Shown in pieces: positions 45,211 to 54,001 of a stretch of DNA of 64,000 bases. The first letter of the stretch is position 1. Each line of letters starts with the position of its first letter. Both the position numbers and the translations under genes were made by a program. Origin of the DNA: JBKHBT01 sp046542255 (GTDB taxonomy: Bacteria; UBP14; UBA6098; JBKHBT01); contig JBKHBT010000003.1 of NCBI GenBank assembly GCA_046542255.1, forward strand, positions 18,622 to 82,621. The letters are read 5' to 3'. Under the pieces are notes generated by a model. It made no database searches and was not told the DNA's origin. It was given only the letters and a program-made list of their open reading frames with translations.

Positions 45211-46335
45211 TTATTCTTCAAAATTTTCATCTTCTTTGGGTTCAAAGCTCTCTAATATCTTCTCGAAACCGGCGAATACTTGTTGTGCAGCGTTTTCGCC
45301 TACATCTTCTCGCGCAAATCGGACTCTATCGCAAATCTCGAAGCTCTTGCTAAGCTCATCGAGATTCCGCCCGGCCATACCGGCAGATTCAAGCTCTGCT
45401 ATGAGTTCTTTTGTGGACATGCCTTTGGCTTGGATGCCAAATTTCCTTGCAAGGTATGCTCGCATAATCTGCGGTGTGCTGCTGAAGAAAGCCTGAAGGT
45501 CGCCTCTTTGAAGAAACCCTCTTGTTTCTCGTAGTTTAGAAAGATATTCTGTCTCAAGAGGAATCGCTTCATCTTCGATTTCTACTTCCTGTTTTTTCAT
45601 CTTTATGATAAAGAAATAAATTACAATAAAAATTATAATAATTCCCAAGACTATGAGGGTTATTTTGGTGATTTTGGAATAATCTTTTGGGAGAACCGGC
45701 TCTTTTACATCGACCTCGAGGCGCGATGTGCGAAGCTTTTTCGCTTGGCCGGATGGGTTGTGTTCGAGGTTAAGAATTGCGGGATTGATATAAGCCATCC
45801 CCATAGTCTTGGGTATATATTCAAATGTATAAATTCTATAATAGTTGTTCTCGCCATCGATGACTTCAGTCTTATTCCTCGAAGATGAGCTAATAAGGCT
45901 AAGATTAGATACTTTGGGTGCATCTATTTCATCGAATTTGTACTCTAATGGATTACCTTTTAGTTCTATTGTAGCCTTGAATGTTAATGTGTCATTCTGT
46001 GGGAGAGTTGTTTTGTCAATCTGGGATGAGAATTTCAGGTCTCTGTCCCAGTGCGGCGTTTTGGACATGCCTTGCATTTGCAAAGAATCTGAAATATCAC
46101 TGCTGTCGATAGCTGTTTGTTGCGCATTGGCAAATCCAATAAAAAATGATATATATAAAATGCCTATTAATGCCATCAGTTTTTTCATCCTATGAAGAGG
46201 TGAGAGAAGCCCGGAAGTTGTGATGTTTTTGATTGGGTGATGGGGGGATAGGTGGGATGATAAACCCTCCGGGCTCCAGGGGATATGAGGGGATAATAGG
46301 TTTGATGCTCGTTTTTCTGATAACTTTCTTTTCAT
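45211..46335 (-). CDS. BatD-like single-span membrane protein
   Basis: A signal peptide (M-K-K-L-M-A-L-I-G) is followed by an extracytoplasmic domain, a transmembrane helix (I-V-L-G-I-I-I-I-F-I-V-I) and a cytoplasmic helical domain with Y-L-A-R-K-F-G-I-Q and D-R-V-R-F-A-R. This repeats the BatD plan. The start is unsettled: ATG 46335 has a strong GGAG five bases upstream, just after the htrA stop, but puts 49 odd residues, encoded partly by an inverted repeat at 46208-46275, before the signal peptide. ATG 46188 starts the signal peptide directly but has no ribosome site. Confidence 0.72.
   Translation of the reverse strand: MKRKLSEKRASNLLSPHIPWSPEGLSSHLSPHHPIKNITTSGLLSPLHRMKKLMALIGILYISFFIGFANAQQTAIDSSDISDSLQMQGMSKTPHWDRDLKFSSQIDKTTLPQNDTLTFKATIELKGNPLEYKFDEIDAPKVSNLSLISSSSRNKTEVIDGENNYYRIYTFEYIPKTMGMAYINPAILNLEHNPSGQAKKLRTSRLEVDVKEPVLPKDYSKITKITLIVLGIIIIFIVIYFFIIKMKKQEVEIEDEAIPLETEYLSKLRETRGFLQRGDLQAFFSSTPQIMRAYLARKFGIQAKGMSTKELIAELESAGMAGRNLDELSKSFEICDRVRFAREDVGENAAQQVFAGFEKILESFEPKEDENFEE
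46208..46275. repeat. Inverted repeat AGCCCGGA/TCCGGGCT with G-rich interior
   Basis: Eight-base arms at 46208-46215 and 46268-46275 are the same sequence as the closing helix at 33408-33469, and both copies begin AGCCCGGAAG. The interiors are unrelated; this one contains G-tracts (46235-46237, 46242-46247, 46254-46256) unusual for this AT-rich sequence. It lies between a strong ribosome site and the signal peptide of the downstream gene. Confidence 0.55.
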
Positions 46336-46337
46336 TT

Positions 46338-47837
46338 TCACTCCGTGATTCTTACAGCTATGTAAAAAACTTTCGATTGACGCTGAAGCAAAAATAGTGC
46401 TTTATCGCCTTTTCGAAGTTCGGAAACAACATCATCGTAATCGTCTATATCTTCTATAATTTTTTTGTTAATTTCTAATATAATATCGCCTTCTCTGACT
46501 CCAACTTCATAAAATGAACTTTCTGGATCGACATCTGTTATGAATACTCCAGTTTGGCTGGAACTGAGGTCGTTTTCTTTGAGAATAGCTCTTGTCAATG
46601 GCGCTACCGTAATACCAAGATCGATACCTGTTGGCCTTTTATCCGAGTCGCCACGGTTGTTTCTATACCCATAGTCGCCATCGTATTCGCTCATAGAAGC
46701 AAGGATAAGGTCAAATTTTCTTGCTCTGCCATTTCTAATAACTGTTAATTCTATTTTTGTCCCTGGAGCGGTTAGAGCTACATCATTTCGAATTTCCGGT
46801 ACGGTTTCAACTTCTATATCATCGACTGCTATTATTACATCGCCACTTTCTATGCCGGCTTCTTCTGCTGGTGAACCGGGAAGTACAGAACTAATTAATG
46901 CGCCCTTTGTGCTTTCTAAGCTCAGGGCTTCTGCAAGGTCTTCATTAATCGGTTGCAGGGTAATCCCCAAAAAGCCTCTATCTACGAATCCACTTTCTAT
47001 AAGCTGTTCCATAACTTTCACGGCCATATTCACCGGAATCGCAAAGCCAATTCCCTGAAAGCCGCCACTTCTGGATGCAATTGCAGTATTGATACCAACA
47101 AGCTTACCATCGAGATCCACGAGTGCTCCACCCGAATTTCCGGGATTAATCGATGCATCTGTCTGAAGGAAATCTTCATAATCGACAATACCGACATTTG
47201 AGCGGCCTTTGGCAGAAATGATTCCGGCTGTAACTGTATGCTCCAGTTCAAACGGGTTGCCTATTGCGATTACCCAATCCCCGACTCGGATCTTTTCCGA
47301 ATCGCCGATTTTAGCGCATGGAAGTTTCTCTTCATTGGTCTCTATTTTTAGCACAGCAACATCGCTTCTTGTATCTACGCCGATTATCTCAGCATTATAT
47401 TTTTTATCTTCGATTCTGACTATTACCTCATCTGCCTGATCGACAACATGTGCATTTGTCAGGATATATCCATCATCGCTGACTATGACACCACTACCTA
47501 GGCCCTTTTCTTCGAATTCGCCATATCCTGGCGAAGGGTCTGGCGGAAGGCCAAAGAATTCACGAAACATTGGATGGTCATATGGCGAAGCCGATCTTTT
47601 GCGATAACGAATAACTCTTGTACTGGTTATGCTAACTACATATGGGCTAGCTTTCTCGACTACATCGGCCAGAGTGGCATGTTCAGGAATCAATTTTCCC
47701 GTTTGTTTAGTTTCTTCAACAGGCTGCTCTTGAGCCTGAATTTTATTCATTAGGTCAAAATTTGCTGTAAACAAAACTCCGATAATTATTCCAATAGCAA
47801 GAGTAATGCCTGTCAGATAGATACCTTTCTTATGCAT
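46338..47837 (-). CDS. HtrA/DegP-like periplasmic serine protease
   Basis: The 499-residue protein has an N-terminal membrane signal (I-T-L-A-I-G-I-I-I-G-V-L-F), a trypsin-like domain with His130 (T-N-A-H-V-V), Asp159 (S-D-V-A-V-L) and Ser235 (G-N-S-G-G), and two PDZ domains at about 275-365 and 400-495. It degrades or refolds misfolded envelope proteins. ATG 47837 is preferred because GGAG lies six bases upstream; the frame opens at 47849. It overlaps the response regulator by 8 bases, so both are co-translated. The gene leads directly into the Bat block. Confidence 0.94.
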   Translation of the reverse strand: MHKKGIYLTGITLAIGIIIGVLFTANFDLMNKIQAQEQPVEETKQTGKLIPEHATLADVVEKASPYVVSITSTRVIRYRKRSASPYDHPMFREFFGLPPDPSPGYGEFEEKGLGSGVIVSDDGYILTNAHVVDQADEVIVRIEDKKYNAEIIGVDTRSDVAVLKIETNEEKLPCAKIGDSEKIRVGDWVIAIGNPFELEHTVTAGIISAKGRSNVGIVDYEDFLQTDASINPGNSGGALVDLDGKLVGINTAIASRSGGFQGIGFAIPVNMAVKVMEQLIESGFVDRGFLGITLQPINEDLAEALSLESTKGALISSVLPGSPAEEAGIESGDVIIAVDDIEVETVPEIRNDVALTAPGTKIELTVIRNGRARKFDLILASMSEYDGDYGYRNNRGDSDKRPTGIDLGITVAPLTRAILKENDLSSSQTGVFITDVDPESSFYEVGVREGDIILEINKKIIEDIDDYDDVVSELRKGDKALFLLQRQSKVFYIAVRITE

Positions 47838-48249
47838 AATACTCTCCATTGCAATTTTTTCTGTTTAACTTAATTCCAAAATTTTCAATAAGAATATTCT
47901 CGAGAACATCGAGGTCGATGGGTTTTGGCAAGAAATAATCGGCTCCGCATTCTAATGCTTCCATTCTATTATGGTCGATATTCTCGCCAGAGACAACGAT
48001 AATCATTATATGAGGATGTCTTCTTTTTAGCTCTATGAGTGTCTGGAAACCATCCATTGAAGATAGATTTACATCCAAAATAGCAAGATCGAGGCCTTCA
48101 TCGACTTCACGGAGAAAATCGATACCCGAACAAAAGACGCGCGATGAAATGCTGAATTTTTCGAGGTAATTTCTCAAATCCTCGGCAATATCGACATTGT
48201 CTTCAGTTATAAATATTTTTGGCCTATTTGTTCTTACCATTGTTTCCAC
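47830..48249 (-). CDS. Stand-alone response-regulator receiver
   Basis: The 139-residue protein is a single CheY-like receiver: acidic pair E-D near residue 17, phospho-acceptor Asp59 in A-I-L-D-V-N, Ser/Thr switch in V-V-S-G-E, and Lys109 in L-P-K-P. There is no output domain, so it signals by protein contact. No kinase is adjacent. The start is likely GTG 48249, seven bases after GAGGG; ATG 48240 is the alternative. It overlaps htrA by 8 bases and heads the Bat run. Confidence 0.88.
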   Translation of the reverse strand: METMVRTNRPKIFITEDNVDIAEDLRNYLEKFSISSRVFCSGIDFLREVDEGLDLAILDVNLSSMDGFQTLIELKRRHPHIMIIVVSGENIDHNRMEALECGADYFLPKPIDLDVLENILIENFGIKLNRKNCNGEYYA

Positions 48250-48412
48250 TTCATTACCCTCTTTTTTCAAACTCACTAAATTAAATGGCAATTGTCATGC
48301 CAAGAAGCTTAGTATTGTCCTATGCGACTAATTAGCAAAGGCTTATGTATATTTGGAATATCTTCCTTTCATTTGATAGAATGCCAGAATGACAAAAAAT
48401 ATTAAATTTCGG

Positions 48413-48429
48413 TTTGCCAAAATGGCAAA
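48413..48429. promoter_or_regulatory. Operator-like palindrome TTTGCCA-AAA-TGGCAAA
   Basis: A perfect 7-3-7 inverted repeat lies in the divergent gap (48250-48555) between the response regulator and the M16 peptidases. Related half-sites (TGCCA, TGGCA, TGTCA) recur around 48284-48304 and 48381-48395. It may control one or both divergent operons. Confidence 0.4.
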
Positions 48430-48515
48430 AATGTCAAATATTGTGCATATGAGGCATTCTCAATTTGTCTTTTTACAGATTGTAATTGCGATTTATTGAT
48501 AAATATGCAATCTTA

Positions 48516-48532
48516 TTCAATTGGGAATTGAA
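48516..48532. promoter_or_regulatory. Palindrome TTCAATT-GGG-AATTGAA upstream of the M16 pair
   Basis: A second perfect 7-3-7 inverted repeat, 24 bases before the M16 start codon and just before its GGAG site. It could be an operator or, if transcribed, a leader hairpin. Confidence 0.35.
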
Positions 48533-48555
48533 AAATTATATATGAAAGGAGTACA

Positions 48556-50061
48556 ATGCGATTTAAGTTTATCGCTCTTGCAGTGATGTTTATTATTTCC
48601 GGCCTATTCGCCAGCGAATTTGCATCATTTGCAGATAATGTACATGAATATGAGCTGGATAATGGCATGAAAGTCCTTATCCTTCCAAGACACAATAGCC
48701 CGACTGCGGCTTTTGTTAATTATGTCGATATCGGTTCTATCAATGAATTTGCCGGCCAAAGCGGTGCTGCTCATTTTCTCGAGCATCTGGCTTTCAAAGG
48801 AACTCATACAGTCGGAACCACTAATTACAAAAAAGAAGCCAAGGCCATTGAAGCTCTCGATGAGGCTTTCATGGAATGGTGGAACTATTCCCGGACAGAT
48901 AGTCCAGATTCATCGAAACTTCAGAAACTCAGGCAAGAATTTAAAAACCGCCAGGAAGAAGCATTATCGTATTCTGTCGAAAATGAATTTGGGATAATCT
49001 ATTCTACCAATGGCGGAGTAGGCCTGAATGCATATACATCGTATGACCAGACAGTTTATCATGTCCGCCTTCCTTCGAATAAATATGAACTCTGGTGCGC
49101 ACTTGAATCCGATAGGCTAAAGAATCCTGTTTTCAGGCAGTTCTATAAAGAGCGCGAAGTTATCCAGGAAGAGCGTTTTATGCGTATCGAGGATAATCCC
49201 CCTTCGCTTCTTAGCGAAGAATTCAGTGGCGTGTTTTACAAGGCATTCCCTTATCGCGACCATATAATCGGCCACTGGTCGGAGATGAGCCAGATTATGC
49301 GGCCGGATATTCAGAATTTCTATGATGAATATTATCATCCCGCCAATATGACATTGGCAATTGTCGGAGATGTCGATCCGGATGAGATGTTCGATATGAT
49401 CGATGACTATTTTGGCAATATTCCATCGAAAGAACCTGTGTCGAAGCTTCGAACTGAAGAACCAGAAGCCAGAACAGCCAAAACTGTTACGCTTTATGAC
49501 AATGCAAGGCCTTTTGCAATGATCGGCTACCAGGGCCCTTCAGCATCCGATGAGGATTTTATACCTACATATATGATGATGTCGATTTTGGGTTCAGGAA
49601 AAACATCCAGGCTCTGGAAAAGGCTTGTTATAGAAGAACAAACAGCTCTTTGGGCTTTCTCGTATGCCAGGTCTTCGAAATATCCGTCCTATCTTGGTAT
49701 TCATGTTTATCCACAAATGGATATCGACTCGGATTCTCTGATTCCTATAGTCGATGAAGAAATCCAGAAACTTATCGATAGCCCACCAAGCCAGGAAGAG
49801 CTGGATAAGGTACGTTCCCGATATAAAGCAGATTTCATTTATGATCTATCTTCGAATGAATCGATGGCTATTCAGCTTGCGACACATGAAAATGTCAATG
49901 GCAATTGGCATAAGCTTTTCGCCAAAATCGAGAAAATGAATGGGGTAACTCCCGAAGATATTCAGGAAATGGCCAAAAAATATCTCGATACGCCATATCG
50001 CACAGTAGGGCAGCTCAAACCACCACTCGAGCAAGTTTCGGCAGAGGAGGTATCCAAATGA
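48556..50061 (+). CDS. Secreted M16 zinc peptidase (catalytic subunit)
   Basis: The 501-residue protein has a signal peptide (to about S20) and the inverted zinc motif H-F-L-E-H (His73, Glu76, His77) of the M16 family, with a distal Glu some 75 residues later. One catalytic and one non-catalytic M16 domain are visible, as in the mitochondrial-processing-peptidase type. It is expected to degrade peptides in the periplasm. AAAGGAG precedes the ATG. The following gene overlaps by 4 bases and encodes its inactive partner. Confidence 0.93.
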   Translation: MRFKFIALAVMFIISGLFASEFASFADNVHEYELDNGMKVLILPRHNSPTAAFVNYVDIGSINEFAGQSGAAHFLEHLAFKGTHTVGTTNYKKEAKAIEALDEAFMEWWNYSRTDSPDSSKLQKLRQEFKNRQEEALSYSVENEFGIIYSTNGGVGLNAYTSYDQTVYHVRLPSNKYELWCALESDRLKNPVFRQFYKEREVIQEERFMRIEDNPPSLLSEEFSGVFYKAFPYRDHIIGHWSEMSQIMRPDIQNFYDEYYHPANMTLAIVGDVDPDEMFDMIDDYFGNIPSKEPVSKLRTEEPEARTAKTVTLYDNARPFAMIGYQGPSASDEDFIPTYMMMSILGSGKTSRLWKRLVIEEQTALWAFSYARSSKYPSYLGIHVYPQMDIDSDSLIPIVDEEIQKLIDSPPSQEELDKVRSRYKADFIYDLSSNESMAIQLATHENVNGNWHKLFAKIEKMNGVTPEDIQEMAKKYLDTPYRTVGQLKPPLEQVSAEEVSK

Positions 50062-52172
50062 GAAAATCATTATATATATTACTAATAGCACTTATTGCGA
50101 TCTCTTTTGCAGATGCTCCAAAAATCAAATACCCGGAATTGAATCCTATCAATATTCCAGATCATGAAAAATTTGTGCTTCCCAATGGAATGACCATATA
50201 CCTCATGGAAGACCATGAATTCCCTGTTATGACAGCATATTTCCGAATCGAGGCTCGAAGCTCCTATGACCCACCGGAGAAACTCGGCCTATGCGAGCTT
50301 ACCAATGATATGATTCGAATCGGCGGCGCTGGCGATATGATGCCGGATGATGTCGATCTATTTCTTGAGTCTATCGGTGCAAAAATCGATGTCGATGCTA
50401 ATGTCAATCGCTCGACTGTCACTGCCAAGTGCCTTACGGACAATTTCGAAGAGGTATTTGCACTCGTAGCCGAAATGATTCAGGACCCCATGTTTGAACA
50501 GGAAAAGTATGATTGGCATAAAAAGCAATGGCAGGGCTTTTTGATGCAAAGGAATGACAATGCAGATAATATATCAGAACGCGAATATATGCGTTGCCTG
50601 CTTGGAAAAGATCATCCCTATGCCCGAATCGAAGAAGTTTATACTCTCGATGCGGTTAACCGAGATGACCTTGTCGAATTCCATGAAAAGTACTATGTTC
50701 CAGCCAATATCGACCTTGGAATAGTCGGCGATTTCGATACAAAAGAAATCAAAGGTTTAATCGAAAAACATTTCGGTGATTTCGAAGGCGAAATGCCACA
50801 GAAACCGGAAATACCGCCTTTCCCAGAGAAAATCGAACCGAAAGTATTTTTCGCTCAGAAAGATGGACTAATCCAATCGACCATTCGCATGGGACATCTT
50901 GGTATTCAGGAAGACAGCACGGATTACTATGCCGCAAACCTTATAACCCAGATTCTCGGCGCCGGCCGTGCTGCAAGGCTTTATAAAGAAATCAGAGTCA
51001 AACGCGGTTGGGTGTATTCTGTTTATGGTTTCATTGGTTCTGGTTTGGATAATCCATCACAATCCACTTTCTATGTTCAGACAAGAGCTAAAAATACAGT
51101 CGAAGCTATCGAATTGGTAAAGCAAGAGATAAAGAAATTCCAATCGGAGCCACCGACCGATGAAGAAGTCGAAACAGCTAAAGAGACATATAAAAATAGC
51201 TATCCCTTCCAATTTGTTGACCCTCTATCGATTCTGAGACAGATTATGGTATATGATTACTATGGATATCCGAAAGATTTTCAGGAAAAGAAACTCGATA
51301 GAGTTTTAGCAGTTGAAAAAGAAGAAGTTATGGAAGCTTCTAACCGATTACTTCGCCCGGACAATATGGCGATTTTAATCGTTGGCGATACTGCTACTGT
51401 TGAAAACATTGAAAAGCTCGGCAATATCAAATTTGTCGATCTTTCGATTCCTACCGAGGCCCCCGGTTCGGAGAAGGCCGAAATAATGGACGATGAGACA
51501 TTAAAGCGCGGCCAGGAAATAGTTGACAATGCTATTGTATATTGTGGTGGCCGAGAAAAAATCGAAAGTGTCAAAGATATCAGCATCAAAGCCAAAATGA
51601 CCCAGAAACAGGGCCAGATGGCTGGCGCAGAGCTTGAAGCACAGAATTGTTATGTTTTCGATGATGATGTCCTTATGAGAGGCGATATAAAAGCGCCATT
51701 TGGCCAAATTACACAGGGCTATGATGGCAAAAAGGCATGGATAGCAATGCCACAGGGAAGTAGATATCTCGAAGGCAATGAAGCTGCTTCGGTACATCAA
51801 AATGTTTATTCGAATCTCCTGAGCCTTTTCGATGGTTATATCGATGGCAGAGTAACTGCCAATTTCATTGGGATGGATGAATTCCGAGAAAAACAGGCTG
51901 CTCAGGTCGAAATGTCTATCGATGATTTCTCTGCTATATTATACATCGATCCCGAATCAGGTGAGATTTTCGGCAAGAGCTATAAGACAACCGGAATGCA
52001 AGGCCCGGTCACCTATGAAGAATTCTTTGCTGAAATGAAACAGGTACAGGGCGTAAGACTGCCTCATAAGATTATTACCAAAGCCGATGGCCATGAATAT
52101 TCCGAGACGATGGTCGAAAGCATGGATATAAATAAGGGCTTTGAGAAGGCGGAGTTTGCGAAGCCGGAATAG
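50058..52172 (+). CDS. Inactive M16-type partner with extra C-terminal domain
   Basis: The 704-residue protein has a signal peptide and two M16-fold halves, but the position of H-x-x-E-H reads L-C-E-L-T, so the zinc site is lost. Residues about 490-704 form an extra beta-rich domain (K-A-K-M-T-Q-K-Q-G-Q, G-K-K-A-W-I) resembling lipoprotein-carrier or outer-membrane sorting folds. Active/inactive pairs form heterodimers in this family. The 4-base overlap with the catalytic gene implies equal amounts of the two subunits. Confidence 0.88.
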   Translation: MRKSLYILLIALIAISFADAPKIKYPELNPINIPDHEKFVLPNGMTIYLMEDHEFPVMTAYFRIEARSSYDPPEKLGLCELTNDMIRIGGAGDMMPDDVDLFLESIGAKIDVDANVNRSTVTAKCLTDNFEEVFALVAEMIQDPMFEQEKYDWHKKQWQGFLMQRNDNADNISEREYMRCLLGKDHPYARIEEVYTLDAVNRDDLVEFHEKYYVPANIDLGIVGDFDTKEIKGLIEKHFGDFEGEMPQKPEIPPFPEKIEPKVFFAQKDGLIQSTIRMGHLGIQEDSTDYYAANLITQILGAGRAARLYKEIRVKRGWVYSVYGFIGSGLDNPSQSTFYVQTRAKNTVEAIELVKQEIKKFQSEPPTDEEVETAKETYKNSYPFQFVDPLSILRQIMVYDYYGYPKDFQEKKLDRVLAVEKEEVMEASNRLLRPDNMAILIVGDTATVENIEKLGNIKFVDLSIPTEAPGSEKAEIMDDETLKRGQEIVDNAIVYCGGREKIESVKDISIKAKMTQKQGQMAGAELEAQNCYVFDDDVLMRGDIKAPFGQITQGYDGKKAWIAMPQGSRYLEGNEAASVHQNVYSNLLSLFDGYIDGRVTANFIGMDEFREKQAAQVEMSIDDFSAILYIDPESGEIFGKSYKTTGMQGPVTYEEFFAEMKQVQGVRLPHKIITKADGHEYSETMVESMDINKGFEKAEFAKPE

Positions 52173-52199
52173 TTTAAGCCTATAGATACTCAGATATAG

Positions 52200-52239
52200 A
52201 AACCCTGTCCTTTTTATTGGGATGGGGTTTTTATTTTTG
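52200..52239 (+). terminator. Intrinsic terminator of the M16 operon
   Basis: AAACCCTGTCC pairs with GGATGGGGTTT over 11 pairs, two of them G-U, with an AT-rich loop, followed by a T-rich run (TTATTTTT). Confidence 0.82.
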
Positions 52240-52260
52240 CAATCGACACTTCAAACGTCT

Positions 52261-52369
52261 CTTTAAAGCCATATCGATAACAAATATATAATACTTAATA
52301 CATATATCAAAAGGCTTTACTGATGTTTTAGCCTGAAAAGTATGACAATACGGAGCAGCGCATTGTCTG
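52261..52369 (+). repeat. Interspersed palindromic repeat, copy B
   Basis: CTTTAAAGCCATAT, AT-rich middle, CAAAAGGCTTTACTGATG, TTTTAGCCTGAAAAGTATG, then GACAATACG and CGCATTGTCTG. It matches copies A and C almost base for base in the right 60 bp. The final stem has one mismatch here. It follows the M16 terminator and separates it from the gene remnant at 52525. Confidence 0.87.
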
Positions 52370-52524
52370 TTTTAGAATTATCAAGATTATTGCTTATCAC
52401 CCTGGTAAATTCTATTAATCCTGCTAATCCTGGTTCAGAAAATTTGAACCAGTATAAGAGAAGATATAAAGGATGGCCATGATAAGAAAAGTATCGCAAA
52501 AATAATCCTTCTAAGCAATCCTAA

Positions 52525-52718
52525 TCACATCCTCAATTTCAAAATCCAGGCATCAGGAAGCGGTTCCCCATTATGCTTGCCTTTATGCCAGCCAATCACA
52601 TCGCCGTTTTGGATTCTGTAAGGCCTGCTACTATAAAATCATCCTCCAGCGTCTGAATTATGGAATATGCGATGTCATTTTTCCTGCCGACGAATCGTTT
52701 TGCCCAAAATAATAAAAT
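52525..52718 (-). pseudogene. Remnant of a secreted repeat (beta-propeller-type) protein
   Basis: On the minus strand one frame reads D-I-A-Y-S-I-I-Q-T-L-E-D-D-F-I-V-A-G-L-T-E-S and another, after a shift, reads G-D-V-I-G-W-H-K and D-A-W-I-L-K-L before a stop at 52525. This is the pattern of the secreted repeat family with Y-S-I-x-Q-T-x-D-G-G-F-I-V-A-G and D-A-W-I-L-K-L found in FCB and WOR-3-like bacteria. No start or intact frame remains. The 52370-52524 and 52719-52828 stretches show nothing else. Confidence 0.65.
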
Positions 52719-52828
52719 GGATAAAATCAGGATTTTGTTTGTGAAAAAGGTAATTTCCGCTTTTCTTTATCTTTTGCTCAACTAGCAAAATGGATTTGAA
52801 AAGTTTATCATTTTAAAAAGGAGTTTTT

Positions 52829-53374
52829 ATGGAGTTTTATATTAATTTTGCTAAAAACTATCCTATTCTATCTGGCATGCTTCAATTCGCCATTCTGGGA
52901 CCTATCGGCGAATTTATTGCAGCTAAAATTCGTGGTAAAAAATGGCAATATACTGCTATTCAGACTATTCTTAAGGGCGTTGGATGGGCGATATTAGCGA
53001 TCTTTATCAAATATGTCTTTGTCGGCTTCGGCGGATTTGTCAAAGAACTTGTCGGGCATAATATGCTTCCGCAGGCTTTCGAGCCAAATGCTGGTGCAAA
53101 GGCACAGCCATTCCTATTCGCCTTTTCAAAATCATTTTTTACCAATGTAATGTTCGGCCCGGTGCTTTTCTTTGTCCATCGATTCTTCGATAATGTAATA
53201 GAATCCAAGAAAGACTATTCCGGCCTTGATAAAGCGCTTCTTACATTGCTTTGGTTCTGGATACCGGCACATACAATCACATTTGTATTGCCCGGCCATT
53301 TCCAGATGGGGCTTGCTGCGCTCTGGAGCATTGTGCTTGGCATAATTCTTGGTTTCTTTATTGTCAAAAACTAA
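52829..53374 (+). CDS. Small polytopic membrane protein, possibly Mpv17/PMP22-like
   Basis: The 181-residue protein has about four hydrophobic helices. The phrases N-Y-P-I-L-S near the start, F-G-P-V-L-F-F-V-H-R-F-F-D-N in the middle and W-F-W-I-P-A-H-T-I-T-F near the end resemble the Mpv17/PMP22 family, whose members form small membrane channels. The match is from memory of the pattern and needs a profile search. AAGGAG precedes the ATG. It is not obviously in an operon. Confidence 0.68.
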   Translation: MEFYINFAKNYPILSGMLQFAILGPIGEFIAAKIRGKKWQYTAIQTILKGVGWAILAIFIKYVFVGFGGFVKELVGHNMLPQAFEPNAGAKAQPFLFAFSKSFFTNVMFGPVLFFVHRFFDNVIESKKDYSGLDKALLTLLWFWIPAHTITFVLPGHFQMGLAALWSIVLGIILGFFIVKN

Positions 53375-53395
53375 AGTTGCATTCGAAAAGCTAAA

Positions 53396-53983
53396 TTAAA
53401 ACTGCATTTTTACTCGCAAAACAAGCCCGGTTGAACCGCCGGCTATCGTAGCAGAGAGTTTGATATAGTTTAATGCATAAAGCCCTTCATTGCTGCAAAA
53501 GGCATTTTCTCCATCCAGTTTATATTCATACTGCCGGAAAAAATGTGTAGCAAAAGATACAATAGTGGTTATCCAATACCATTTATTGGCATGGAGTTTA
53601 CTATCCTGGAAGCTTAGATATACAAGACCACTTCCTACAAATACATCCGAAACTAGTAATGCGGAATTTTTCGGATCTAACCAGTCGCCTGTACCATCAG
53701 AAATAAAGACCTTCCCCAGCGACAATGCAATTGCCTCGCCTGCGATTAAAGCTCCCTGTAAAAAAGTCTCTTTTCGGTGGAAGGTCTCGGTTGCGGCAAG
53801 TTTTTCGAGATAATTTTCCAAAAACATATCGGGTACACCTGTCTTCGATTCATATTTATCCAAAAACCCGTAGTCTTCATATAGATTATATTTCATTGCT
53901 TTTGAATAGATATTCTCTGCAAAGGCCAATGAAATAGCAGTCAAAAGCAATGATAAAATCAAAAGTCTATTTCTAAATCGCAT
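53396..53983 (-). CDS. Exported protein of unknown function
   Basis: I do not recognise this 195-residue protein. It has a clean signal peptide (L-L-L-T-A-I-S-L-A-F-A), a charged segment, then two or three moderately hydrophobic stretches and a C-terminus V-L-R-V-K-M-Q-F that could be a final beta-strand. It may be a small outer-membrane or periplasmic protein. It lies 18 bases downstream of dinB's stop side only by position; dinB ends at 54002 and starts further upstream, so dinB and this gene are in the same direction and may be co-transcribed. Confidence 0.65.
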   Translation of the reverse strand: MRFRNRLLILSLLLTAISLAFAENIYSKAMKYNLYEDYGFLDKYESKTGVPDMFLENYLEKLAATETFHRKETFLQGALIAGEAIALSLGKVFISDGTGDWLDPKNSALLVSDVFVGSGLVYLSFQDSKLHANKWYWITTIVSFATHFFRQYEYKLDGENAFCSNEGLYALNYIKLSATIAGGSTGLVLRVKMQF

Positions 53984-54001
53984 ATTTTATCTCCTCGATA
54001 A

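Noticed and set aside
46235..46256. Possible G-quadruplex in the G-rich interior of the inverted repeat
   Set aside because: Two of the tracts are adjacent without a loop and one has only two G, so a stable four-tract structure is not supported.
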